The translations under genes and the position numbers were made by a program. The notes under the pieces are model-generated. The model was not told the origin of the DNA and did no database searches. It saw only the letters and a program-made list of their open reading frames with translations. DNA of 64,000 nucleotides from Purpureocillium takamizusanense. Its lineage: Eukaryota; Ascomycota; Sordariomycetes; Hypocreales; Ophiocordycipitaceae. Of this stretch, positions 47,760 through 59,418 are shown piece after piece. The stretch is from contig NC_063074.1 of the NCBI RefSeq assembly GCF_022605165.1, positions 1,949,501 through 2,013,500 on the forward strand. Direction: 5' to 3'. Within the stretch, counting starts at the first letter, position 1, and each line of letters starts with the position of its first letter.

Positions 47760-48623
47760 GGAAGCGGGCAGAGTGAAAGCAACGACGACGGCAATGGAAG
47801 CGTGCGGATGTTGCGACTTGACACTGAGTATTATACTAAAAGTGAAATGAGAGCGCGATAGAATCTCATCGCAACTCGACGCGGCTAGAATTTGACCTGT
47901 TGGGCCTCGGCGCCTGCCTCATTCGCGTTCGCGGCTTCCAAGGAAGCGGCGGCCCAACACCCCAGTCTAAGCTCTTTAGAGACAAAAGGTCCGTCGCCAC
48001 AGACAGAAGTCCTCACTTCAATGCAGTCATTCATGCCTAGTCTTGATATTAAAAAAGACAACATTAGTCGGAGTTTTCTTCATGAGCGCGCCGTCATGTA
48101 TAAGTGGCATGGAGTCTAGCTTCGCCGGCCTCCTTGAAGAGCAAAAAAGAGGTTCCTGCCTCACTGCAACCATTGACAACGCATGCGTGGCTTCTATGGA
48201 TTACGATTGTCGAGCCCTCCATCGCGGCTGTTGCTGCTGTTGCTATAACGGTAGGCGAGACTCAATTGACCGCTCGTGGGGCGAAAGTGCTTTCCCAGCA
48301 CCTAACCGCGCAGAACCTGACTTCTTGGCACTTTGGAGTGCACGGCTAGAAGGCATATCTTGAAGTTGCGGCAAGGCCTGGAACTGAGGGCGTAGGATAG
48401 AAAACGGAACAACGTGCATCACTACGCCGGCGAGCAAAGGTTGAACAATGACAGGACGATTAACACATTGAGTCATTGAGCGGGCTCTGAGAATAAATAT
48501 GGCCGTAGCCTGTAGTCATACAACGGCTGGGCGGCAGGCCCTCGGCCACCAGGTCCGGCCCAAGCAATAGAGCGTGGACCGCCGCCAAAAGCCGCCTGGC
48601 ACGTCCTGCCAGGCATGAGCGGT
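47760..48623. other. Intergenic
   Basis: Between two minus-strand genes. The left 50 bp encode a signal-peptide-like run in frame with the GPI protein (see that entry). Elsewhere I see nothing convincing. Confidence 0.45.
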
Positions 48624-49656
48624 CTAAACGTCGAGGCCATCGACGACAACGCCCTTGTTCCAGGTCCACTGCATGATCCTGGCAACCTCCACCGCGCATT
48701 CCTCGTCGACCATGACACTAACAAGGTAGAGAGCCGCATCCACACCCGCGCTGTTTCCTCCAGCAGTGATGACCCGCAACCCGCCGAGACGCATGGCCGC
48801 ACGGCGGGCAATGGACTCGCGGCGCGAGTTGGATCCCTTCCATGACATGCTCCCTTTGCTGTTGCGTGAGTGGGTCAGTAACCTGTTCGCTGCCCCGCGT
48901 GTTGGGACATAGCAGGCCCAAGGTCCACTTACCGAGCGTTGGAGGGCCGGCGCCCAGCGTCGGACTTGCGGCGGATATACGGGTTTTCGTCCTCGTCGCC
49001 GAGGTCGAAGCGAAGATTGTTGACCACGTATCGGGCGTCCTCAATGACGTCGGTGCGCTCGGTGAGATTGCGGGTGGCAGCCTCGCTGCAGAGAATCTCA
49101 AATTTGGTCATGTAGTCTGGGTGAGTCGTCGCCGACAAGCCCGAGAGAATGTTCTCGCGGGCCAGGAAGAGCGAGCCGGTGCAGACAGAAAGGACGGTAC
49201 GCTCGCGAGCAGGGTCCTTCTTCTGGAGCTCGGCAAAGTCGTTGATGAGGCCAAGTGGCTCGAGCTCCTTGTCCAGCACCTCCTGCGAGTTGCCACCAAG
49301 GATGACAAGGATATCAAATTCCTCGAGGCGCTCGTGCGCCTCCTTGAAGGAGATTTGAGAGCCGACTAGGACGCCCTGATCGGAGAGAACTTTGGGCTCG
49401 AGGCCGGCAATGGTGACTTCGAAAGCCTTGGAAGCTGCAGCGCGGTCAGTAACGGCTGACCGCTCAGGGCAGGCTAACCAATGGCGGCGCGAGCATGGAC
49501 CGCGAGGTAGCACGTACACTGATCCTTGAAGTCGTGGCAGGCTGTGGTGAGCACCTGCAATGGGCCGGCGAAGTCGAGCATGTCGAACTTGGGGTGCAGG
49601 GCGAAGAGAACATCAACGGGTTCGTCCGCAACGGCGGACGTCTTGTTTGCAGCCAT
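48624..49656 (-). CDS. DJ-1/PfpI family protein
   Basis: Three exons (minus): 49518-49656, 48933-49434 and 48624-48858, encoding 291 aa. Joins: GTACGT/CAG giving DFKDQSSKAFEV; GTAAGT/CAG giving SNARKGSMSWKG. The fold is glutamine-amidotransferase-like: ADEPVDVLFALHPKFDMLDFAGPLQVL (10-36), ILVILGGNSQEVL (88-100), the nucleophile-elbow LSVCTGSLFLA with Cys131, and GLRVITAGGNSAGVDAAL. This resembles the fungal DJ-1/PfpI branch that includes isonitrile hydratases and glyoxalase III-like enzymes; the activity cannot be told. The usual early Glu of the family is Asp-Met here (FDMLD). The segment between exons 2 and 3 (about 195-235) is long and charged compared with simple PfpI proteins. It diverges from TSC1. 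Confidence 0.9.
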
Positions 49657-51019
49657 CTTGCCGACTTGAGAGGGGGAGGGGTAGGGGAGGTGCAAGTGTG
49701 AGTTGCGAGCGTGGGTGGCGTAAAGGTAGGACGTCGCGAGACAAGAGGCCCAGAGCCTGGTGTGGTCCTTGGGGATAATGCGGGGGGATTGATACGATTG
49801 AAGCTGATCTGCAGCACAGACGAGAGATGACGGTGGTGGTGTTGAAGGAGGGAGAGAGAAGTAGGAGTCTGGGAGAGGGACGAGACGGGAGAAAAGAAAG
49901 GACTGAGGGGGGTCACGGGACACTGGGGAGGGGAACGGCAAGGACCTGGCTGAGGGTACTTTGCTCGGTGGGTGGAGGGGCCAGAGTCAGTCTGAATGCC
50001 GGGCTGGCGCGACCCCAGGCCACAGGTTACGGTCGAGCTCACGCGATGACGAAGGTGTGCCCCTCCTCGCCGCACCCCAGCAGAGACGGGGCTGAACGAG
50101 TGAGGGACCGGGCCGTGAGTCAATCCCTACTGTCCTTGGAAGGGGGCTTGGTGCGTTTGATGAGGGGTCATGGTGGCCAGCTTGCAAGGGAGCACCTCTC
50201 CTTCAATTGAAGCAACTGGAACGCCGCAGCAGCGATTCATCCTGGCATTGCTTCCTTGATCCAGGAGAGTTGACAACTTCCTGGGTTACTCCCCGTCACT
50301 GGTTGCTCCTTCAGCACGAGTACAGTTGGTGGCATTCGTGCATCGTTCGACGACATCCTCGGTGGCCCGATGCGGCCCTCCGCGCTTCCGTCCGCGGTGA
50401 AGTGACGCTGAAGCTCCAGTGGAGCCACCACTGGCAGGGCGTCTGGCCACCCGGGGTCATGCGGGCAGCTGGAGCTCCCGATTGCGGGGTTTTAGGGTCG
50501 ACAGGGGGGGTCATTTCAGTGGGGCCTTCACCTTGCCTGCTAAGGAGCTACCTTCAAACCTCTTCCCGGTACGCGCTATCTCAGATTGGGCGCCCTATAA
50601 TCGCTAAGCTCTCAGGCCTGGACCAGTATCCAGCGGATCGGACGAAGTGCCCCCCTATCCGCCTGGCCTTCACGACGTACCCCGGCCCGATCACCCAAGC
50701 GTCTGCCGCACAGTGGCCAGTTCACCTGGCGCTCAGCGGCTCCAGAAGGCTGGCAAGCGAGGCGGATACCCACCTGCACGCCCGACGACACTGTCGCGAA
50801 CAGGGCGCCAGGTCCACCCCACTCTCTTCGCAACGACACGCCAGAGCTTGACCTTGCGCCCAGTTGCAGCTTCGGCTTCGTCGCGTTTCCATAATTTGCC
50901 TCTGCCGGCTCTCCCGCAGCATATCCAGCCCGCCAGCTTCGAGACCCAGGGGCTTTACTGCTGCAGAGCGCTTTCTTAGGTAGATTCGGCGGTCCCGATG
51001 CCGTCGTCCAAGCGCCACG
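49657..51019. promoter_or_regulatory. Divergent region between the DJ-1 gene and TSC1
   Basis: 1.36 kb between the two start codons, holding both promoters. Minus-strand sequence near 49660-49950 is pyrimidine-rich, as in fungal leaders. Open frames such as 50207-50851 (plus) have no recognisable domains and look compositional. Confidence 0.5.
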
Positions 51020-54000
51020 ATGGCCTCCGCGTGAGCTCCCCAAATCAACCTCCGTTAGCCGTTGATGTCGTCGTGGCCGGTCCTTTATCAACCCATAGCC
51101 TCTCTCAGGGCCGTGTGAAATCAAGTATCAGTCTTGTCCTGGTCTGTGGCTGACCATCGTTGCTCCGCAGGTCCCTGAAAGAGCTTTCCAAGGCGATACA
51201 TGCCTTTATCTCCTACCCGACCCTACCCCTTCCCGACAGCCTCGTCGAGACCATTGCCGCATATCTCCACAAGCACGAAAAATATGATGAAGCCGCATCC
51301 GACAGACTTCAGGAGGAGCTTGTGACCATATTTGAGAAGTATGTCAAGGGCGTCCCGAGTGCTTCCGGGCCGTGGATAGGGATCCTCCGCCGACTTCTGC
51401 CTGTGCTGCAGACACCGGAACGCGTGCTGCCATGGTTTGACTCCTACAAGGGCCTTCTGGATCGCACCGGGCTTGATAAACTTGTCGTCGACGAGACCAT
51501 AGCGGCTCTCATGGATCTGGTCATGTTTATGGACGAATATCATATCCGATCAGGCGGAGACTCAGCAACTAACCCCATCATCGATCGCTTGTTTTCCATA
51601 TGGATAAACCGCTTCTACCCGGAGCTTGTCGATGAGGACACGAGCCATGAATATAACGAGAGAATGGTCCGTGATGCGTTGAAAAGCTTCGGAAAGAAAA
51701 GACCCAAGGTACTTAGTCAGACCTTGACCTTGGCAGCATAAGGGCTAACTGACTCGCCGAAAGGAGTTCTTCACATCTCTGAACACTTGCTTCGTCGAGA
51801 AGCAGTATCGCAAAGCGACTTTGAGGTTCCTCTGCGATTTTCTCGAAGACCATCCTCCCCATCTGCACCAGGTTCTGCATACCTCCCTCTTCGGCAACAT
51901 TCTGAAGTGCCTGCTGCATGACACATCTACCACTATCATCTCGTCGGCTCTCACTGTTCTGATCATGCTCCTACCTCATATGCCCAACTCACTCGTACCC
52001 CACCTGCCGACATTGTTCAACATTTACGCTCGCTTGCTGTTCTGGGATCGCCAGAAGGTGCATGGCGTAGAAGGCCAACCAGCCGAGGCAGACCACTCAA
52101 GCGGATGGGAAATATGTGCATACAATCCCGATACGGACGACTTTGCCGTTGCCCAGCTGTCCAACTATTATACGATACTGTATGGACTCTACCCTATCAA
52201 CTTCATGGACTACATCCGCAAGCCACAGAGGTATCTGCGTCACGCCAACATCACCAACTCGGATGATGTGGAAATCCAGCCGACCGAGATCCGTCACCGT
52301 TCCGAACGTTTCAGACGGTGCCACCTCCTCCACCCCAACTTCTACACCCTGACAATCGACTCCGAGAAGACCGACTTGGGCCGCTGGATTAAGAGCGAGG
52401 CTGCCGAGGTCGTCGTTGAGTGCATGAGCCTCTGCATGGCGAGTGACCTTTACGATACGCCCGATATGGAAGCCGTCCCTCCAATGCCTGGTTCTGCCGC
52501 CACGGTCGTTCACGACGCAACTGATAAGGAGAGGTCCGATTCGGCACTGCTGAGTGGTTCACTGAGCCGGACGGACAACTGGCGCAACTCACAAATGACG
52601 AGTACAGATTCGGACTCGAGCCACCGGACCGCGTCCATGGTGGTCCGTCGTGTATCACAGTCGAGTCAGCCCTCCAGCCGACATGTCAGCGATGAAGGCA
52701 CCGCTAGAGGCCCTAGCACGGACAGCCCTACGATACCTGCGCAGTTGACGCAGTCACCATCCCACAGCCAGCTGCAGGACATGTTGCACTCGAATAAGGT
52801 GATCAAGTCAAGCCTACATCAGTCTCTAGCAAACGACAGCGTGCCGTCGCTGTCTCTGAGCCATCAGGAGTCAACGGCTGACAAGTCGACCGCGCCACCC
52901 TCAACTACTGTGGTGCCACCGTCGGTGAGCTCTCCCACGTCGGCAATGGACTTGGGCACCCAGGTGGCCCATCTCCAGAGGCGAGTTCTGGTCCTAGAAA
53001 ACGACCTCAGTTTCGAGCGCTATGTTAAGCAGCAACATATGGCCCACATCGGTGAGCTTCGGCGTAAGCTGGTAGTGGAGGCTGCTAGCGAAGCTGAGAC
53101 GCAGAACCTCATCATGTTAAATCGCAACCTCAAGAGTCGCTTTGAGGAAGCCAAGAAGGGTGAGATGCAGGTTCGTAGAGAGTCTGAAAAGAGCCGTGCG
53201 ATGGCCAAAAAGTGGGAGGCGGACCTGGCCAGCAAGCTCAAAAATCTGCGAGACGAGTCCAAAAAGGCTACCGCAGAGCTGGGGGCTCTGCGACGGGAGC
53301 TCGACGGGTCCAAGGCTGAATGCGAAAAGCTACGCAAGCTAGTGTGTGAGGGCGAGGTGCGAGAGCTCAACTGGAAGCAGAACATGCAATCGGTCGACAT
53401 CGAACGGACGGAGATGGAAAGGTTGAAGGCGCAGGTGAAAGAACTCACGAAGTCGGATCGCGATCACCAGGCGCGCGAAATGGAGCGCAAGGCGGCAATC
53501 AACTCTGCCGCGGCAGCTGATGCGCAGGCCGAGTTGACCAGGCTCAAGCTTGCAGCACAAGAACACGACGCCGGAAGGGCGAGGACACTCTTTGAGTCAC
53601 AAGTCAAGGAGCTTAAGAGGCAGCTTGCAGAGGCTCAGGAGGAGAGGGAGCGGCCCGGAGCCAACTCAAACCTAGAAATCGAGGGCGCATTGGCGGCGAG
53701 CAGGGCCAAGCAAGCGGAGCAACAAAAGCAGTACGACTTGCTGATGCGTAAGTATACTGCTTTGCAATCGTCTCTCCTGGACATGCAGTCAGAGACTGCG
53801 GCGTTCGCAGCATCAAACAGAGGACAAGACACCCAGCCTTCTGGCGGGGAGTACCTCTCCATGTCGGCAAGTCCCGTCATGATCAAGACGCGACCACACC
53901 GGTCTGCATCAAACGCGGACGCAGCGGCACAGAACTCAACACCGCCGCTTGGGCCTCTGGTGGGCACACAAATGTCCGCGGAGCTCGAGCGGCGGGCGAG

Positions 54001-54264
54001 CACCCCACAGGCCGGTGAAGGTTCAGCAAGCGGTGGGATGTCGAACAGCCCTGGCGAACAGCGGCATTTTGGCAGTAAGTTGACGGCGCTGAAGAATATG
54101 ACTGGCACCAGGGCGGCAACGCTAATCATTCAACAGGCAGCTTCCACAGCCGAATCCGCAAGGAGTCCCGGGACAAGGGCAAGGATGAGGGCGGTAGCAG
54201 CTCGGGTAAGGCTAAGAAGGACAAGAAATCGTCGGGCCTGCGAGGCATTCGAGGTTTCGTCTAG
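51020..54264 (+). CDS. tsc1: Hamartin (TSC1)
   Basis: Four exons: 51020-51030 (11 nt), 51171-51708, 51764-54074 and 54137-54264, encoding 995 aa. Joins restore MASASLKELSKAIHAFISYP at the start, GKKRPKEFFTSLNTCF, and HFGSSFHSRIRKES near the end. Hamartin stabilises tuberin (TSC2) in the complex that turns off Rheb and so restrains TORC1 on endolysosomal membranes. Residues 1-310 form the helical-repeat hamartin core (VDETIAALMDLVMFMDEYH, TLFNIYARLLFWDR, PINFMDYIRKP). A Ser/Thr-rich linker (about 370-510) follows, then a long coiled coil (about 525-800), and a basic tail ending GLRGIRGFV. Without the 3' intron the frame runs on into unrelated sequence to 54403; the spliced end fits other fungal hamartins as I recall them. 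Confidence 0.92.
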
Positions 54265-56991
54265 GAGGAGAATATACGTTTTTTTCTGGTTACCGACAGC
54301 TCTTGTCGGCCGAGACGTATCAAAGGCAACACTGGCAACGCCCTCCCTCATTGGAGGCATCAGCAACCTCGCCAGCGCATGTGGTCAAGGCACGCACGGT
54401 TGATGACGATTAGGAGAGCCGGTTCCCACGTAAGAACAGGACCTTGTGTATTGAGGGGATGGAAACAAAACGCCGACACGGCCATACCGCAGGACGCCAG
54501 ATATGCAACGAATTACTGAACATGCTCTTGAGTCACTATAGTATCACACTCCCCGGAGAAACCTTGGTAGCCATGGATGAACGTGGCAGGCGGTGCTGAG
54601 CAGGTAGGATGCAAGACCGTCACGGCACATGCAGGAACATCGTCGCCACTCGCGCGAAGATTGAGATGGCCCCCACTCCACGGGTAACGCCGTGTGGCCG
54701 GCCGCCCGACTTTTTTGGGCCACTGCTAGGGATTGAGTTTTTGGGATTTTCGCTCGATCATGAGTAGCGTCTGTGTTGCGCTTCGGCAGGTTTGCCTGAC
54801 CAGCCAGTGGTCGGGGGCTCGCTGCGCATCCATCTGGCAAGAAGACTACCTTATTAGCGCGAGTCGTTTTGTGACGGCTAAAATCGATTTTGGACAGGGG
54901 CAAGAGTTGAATACCAGCAGCAGTACAGAGCACGCCTGGCCATGTGTTGCCCTGCACGCCGTGTTCCTCGGGCGCAGCGCAGTAGTGGTTACGAGACAGC
55001 TGCAAGCCGCTGTCGCGAGGTCGCAGTGGCAACGACAAAACAGGACATCCACCCCTGGCTTGGAACTCGAGGCGGACGCTGACTGGCGGAACGCAGTGAG
55101 CGCTGCAACGAAGGTGCGCATTGTGCTCTGCTGCGTGCATACCAACCTGCCGGTCAAGTGCGTGTGCGGTGCAAGCGCTAAGCCCCCGAGTGACATGACC
55201 TCTGAAAGGTACTACTAGTACCTTAGTAGCAGTAGGCGCTCAGTCATCACACACTAACAGGTACAAAACTACCTGAGGTCTTGAGGCGTCACACTCTAGT
55301 AGTCAAAGGCCGTCACGGTCGAAAACCGACGAGAAGCAAGACGTTCAGTGCGGCCATGCAAGGTAAGGTACGAACTACGCGTAGTGATGTAGAAGGTAGG
55401 TGGCGACGGCGCCAAGGGGCAGACGGGAGGCGCAGTTGCGGTTGCGCCGGAGGGCAAGTGCGTTTAACGCCCATGCAGGGGCGGGTGGGGTTGGGTTCCT
55501 CCATTGGGGCGATACGGCGGACGCTTGGCCAGAGCATGCCAATAGGGAGGCGAGGTACTCCGTACCTCGTACCTGGAAAAGTTTTCGGCCATCGCGCGGG
55601 CGTGCGTGTCCTGTCTGGTCTAGTAGACAGTTATGCTTTTCGCTGAAAATGGCAGTCAGCAAGGTACCCAGGGCAGGGAACTGGACTCAGGGGAGGAGAG
55701 GGCGCCACCAGCAGAACCCTCACACTGCAGTTGCAAACCGTCGCGCCCGTCGGTTCAAAGATGGCCGCTGCGCGATCGAATTTCGTACCCATCCAGAAGG
55801 GAAGTGGCTCTTTGCTCAAGTCTGGAAGGTTGGGCTGGAGCCGCCAGACGATCGGCACCGGGAAGGAGCGAGGGCCAACGCCCGACAGGCCAGGGTTGGC
55901 CGGGAAGGAGGGCCCCACGGGCTTCGAAGCAGGCAAGCATCCTTGCTCTGGTGATGTCCATCTACTATTTCTCCGTACTATTCGTATGTATGACGTGTGC
56001 GCCTCCTCGTGTCATCCCGTCGCCGGCTCCCAACTCCTGACCCGAGCCTGGCCTGGCAAATTCTGCTCTTGGGCCGCGCTGAATGTCGATACGTAGTACT
56101 ACGTACCACGAAGTCGCAATCGGCAGACGTCTCGTCTCGCGTCGCCCCGAGACACACCACCCGCCACAGGCACAGCGCCATGTCTTGCGCGCGCGCACAT
56201 GCAGGTCCGCGGCCGACCCAGCCAGCCAGCCAGCCATCCCGACACCAGGCACAAAGCAAGCCGCCCTCGCACAAGAACGCAGAACGATGCCTGCCCACCT
56301 GCAGTGGCACACACACGACCAGGCGCCAGGATCCACCGGCTCACGAACCGGGCCCCTCTGTGGGACCCCCCCATACCCCCCATCAACATCCTCCGCCACG
56401 ATCCGGCGGGACAAAGGAGCCTGGTCTGGCTGGCAGTTGGCCACGTCCGCGCAACTTGTTGATTGTAAGCCGCCTGTGGCCCCATCACGGTTCCAACACC
56501 ATCGGACGTGGCCTGTGAGGGAACGCAGGTGCCATGGATGGGACCACTGGCCACCCACCCATCCACAACAATGTTCCGTTCAGGCATCCCGCCCGCCGTC
56601 TCTCCACCTTTTAGGCCCAGTGACGACGCCTGCTTGCTTCTCTAGCCATCGCGCGCTCCAGGAATGGAACAAGGAGCCCACTACTAGCCCGCGAACTCCG
56701 TCCTCGGCTTGCTTGGGGCCGCTCGATCCAGCAGCTACCAGCCCTGTTTATCATCCCCAGATGTGCTGAGGCCTCTTTAGCCGTCGTAGTCCCCCTCCTT
56801 CCTCGACTCGCGTTTTTGGTTTCCTTCTCTTACATCCTCGGCATCTCTTTCATACTTGCTTTCTCTCTCTTACTTCTGTGACGCCATCGACAGTCTTCCA
56901 GACGGCCACGATCGTTTACTGCCGTGTCTCGGTCTCCATCTCATCTTCTATACATAAACAGAAGCACTCGTTAATCTCTTAAAACTTCGTA
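54265..56991. other. Intergenic upstream of the GH17 glucanase
   Basis: 2.7 kb with no gene I can support. The right end (56780-56991) is a CT-rich tract followed by an A-rich leader, as in strong fungal promoters. Overlapping frames of up to 228 codons at 56083-56769 are GC/CA composition effects. Short GTACGTA and TAGTAC-like repeats recur near 55210-55380. Confidence 0.45.
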
Positions 56992-58449
56992 ATGCCTTCT
57001 TCGGCATCCCTTCTCACCCTGGCTACGGCCGTGTCGTCAGCGGCCGCTGCCTTCCAGGGGTTCAACTATGGCAGCACATTCACCGACGGCAGAGTCAAGT
57101 CCCAGCAGGACTTTGAGGCCGAGTTCAAGACGGCCGCTGGCCTTGAGGGCACCAAGGGTGGCTTCACCAGTGCTCGCCTCTACACCATGGTGGTATGTTC
57201 ATGTCTCACAGGCTGACAGGGTTATGGCCTGCTAACGACATGTCAACAGCAAGGCGGCACTCCCAATGACCCCATCTCGGCTATTCCTGCTGCCATCAGC
57301 ACCAAGACCAGCCTTCTCTTTGGACTTTGGGCCTCCGCCGGCGAAGCCTCATTCAAGAACGAGCTGGCGGCTCTCCAGAAGACAATCGATCAGTACTGCG
57401 GGAAGCTCGATGGGCTTGTCGCCGGTATCTCGGTCGGCAGCGAGGATCTCTACCGTATCTCGCCCATCGGCCAGGCTGCTAGCCCCGACCCTGGTGCGAG
57501 TCCTGACACCCTTGTCAGCTACATCAAGCAGGTCCGCGACACCATCAAGGGCTCGTGTCTCCAGGATGCCCCCATCGGTCACGTCGACACTTGGACCGTC
57601 TATGTGAACGAGACCAACAAGCCCGTCATTGACGCCGTCGACTGGGTCGGCATGGACGCCTACCCCTACTACGAGAACACCAAGCCCAACGAGCTGTCCA
57701 ACGCCAAGAGCCTCTTCCAGGCTGCGCTCGACAAGACCAAGGGCGTTTCGGGTGGCAAGCCGGTCTGGATCACGGAGACGGGCTGGCCTGTCAGCGGCGA
57801 CAAGTCTGGCGCCGCCGTTCCTTCGCCCAAGAACGCCAAGGTCTTCTGGGACGAAGTCGGTTGCCCCATGTTCGGCAAGACCAACGTCTGGTGGTTCACT
57901 CTCCAGGATGGTTCTCCCACCACTCCCAACCCTGCCTTTGGCGTCATTGGCTCTGAGCTCACGACGAAGCCACTCTACGATCTCTCCTGCGACAACGTCG
58001 ACCCCCCACCTTCGTCGACGAGCAAGGCTAGCAGCAGCTCCCAGCCCTCGTCGACCGCCGTTCCCGTCCCCAGCTCCAGCGGCGCTCAGACGGAGCAGCC
58101 CTCTACTACCACGCCCGGCTCCGGCTCCGGCTCCAGCACCGGCTCGGCTTCCAACAGCGCCCCGGCCGCCACGACTACGGCTCAGGGCGGCAATGGCTCC
58201 TCTTCGGCTGCTCCCACGACGGTGAGCACTGTTGTGGCCCCCCCTCCTGTCGGCGGCAACTCGTCGTCCGCCGGTGGCTCCGTGCCTCCTGGCACGAACC
58301 CCGGCGCCAGCAGCCAGCCAACGGGCGCTACCGGCACGGGCTCCCAGCCCACTGTGTCGCCGTCCAACATCCCGCAAGCTGCAGCTGGACGCGTCAACTC
58401 GTTTGGCGCCGCCGCGGTGGCCATCGTCATGGCCGCCGCCGTCGTGTAA
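56992..58449 (+). CDS. GPI-anchored endo-1,3-beta-glucanase, GH17 (EglC-like)
   Basis: Two exons (56992-57192, 57250-58449), 466 aa; the 57-nt intron (GTATGT..CAG) joins YTMV to [10 protein letters not shown] in phase 0. It is a cell-wall enzyme that cuts or rearranges beta-1,3-glucan. Order: signal peptide (1-20, ending SSAAAA); GH17 barrel (21-300) with GFNYGSTF, acid/base Glu132 in [22 protein letters not shown], and nucleophile Glu243 in [10 protein letters not shown]; a Ser/Thr/Pro/Gly stem (about 305-440) for O-glycosylation; and a hydrophobic C-terminus ([15 protein letters not shown]) after Asn-Ser, typical of a GPI signal. Layout matches Aspergillus EglC. The leader before the ATG is CT- then A-rich, suggesting strong expression. 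Confidence 0.95.
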
Positions 58450-59418
58450 GAGGTGCCGCATCGGTACGGGCTGTCCATCGTACACAACGCCCTCTCATAA
58501 TAGCGGTTCTTTCTTGGGATAGAATAATGTACATTCACGGATTATATTGGTCTTGAGAGTTTTTTTTTTCAAGCCTGGGACATGAAAAAACCATTGGGGG
58601 ATCGAGCCGTAAGCGCGGATCGCGGCGTCAACATAGGAAGGTAACAACGGGTCTGGAATTGTACACGGTTGCACACTCATTTGGATACGAGATACATCTG
58701 CATCTATATATTAGAGCGCACACAAAAGCTAAGACGATGAGGAAGAATATCATTGGAGAGAATTGTCACGAGAGAATTGTCAGTGGCAAACTGCGTTGTC
58801 GTGATTGTGGTGCGCCATGTTCAGCGCCAGCCACATCATTTGCTATGCATATACTGTATACTGTAGACCATGTCAGTGGCTGGCTCCCCGTGCGGTCAAC
58901 GCAAATTTAGCGACAGGAAAATGCGGGTTTTCCAAGGCAACTTGATACGGATGTGATTTCTCGTCCTTCGTAGCTGACCTTGCGGGTTGCTAACTTGATC
59001 CTTTTTAACCCCGAAGCAGCGATGGGATTTGTATGGGGAAGTTCGGCGCGCCGAGCCGAGCTGATTGACGCGCGCGCCGACCAGTAGCTTTCCATGCTCC
59101 AAGCCTAAGTGTCAAATGGGGCGACAGGCACGCGACAACGACAGGCCACATGCGCCCCTTCAGCCCACCACCACTTGCGCCACAAGTGCCGCGTTTCCAT
59201 TTCGAGGCTCGAGCTGAGGCGACGTCGTTTCGTCTCGACAGCTATCCTGCACAAGGAGTTCGACAACCTCATCCGTGCACCGTGCTCAGTCTTCGATTTC
59301 TTCACCAATTCCACCAACACACGTCCGCAGTTGGGCATTCCGCTCTCTGATTTCTTTTACCCCTTGACTCCTCTTCCTGTGCCGATTGACGGAATCCGAC
59401 GCGGGAGGACCAGGGAAC
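58450..59418. other. Intergenic
   Basis: 3' flank of the glucanase (T10 run at 58560-58569) and promoter of the ZIP transporter. AT-rich to about 58900. No coding signal. Confidence 0.5.

Noticed and set aside
50207..50851. 214-codon plus-strand frame between the DJ-1 gene and TSC1
   Set aside because: No domain, overlaps minus frames of similar length, and sits in the divergent promoter region.
54075..54403. Extension of the TSC1 third exon to 54403
   Set aside because: A GTAAGT donor at 54075 and CAG acceptor before 54137 give the basic tail ending RGIRGFV expected for fungal hamartins. The unspliced reading is Arg/Ala-rich and unrelated.
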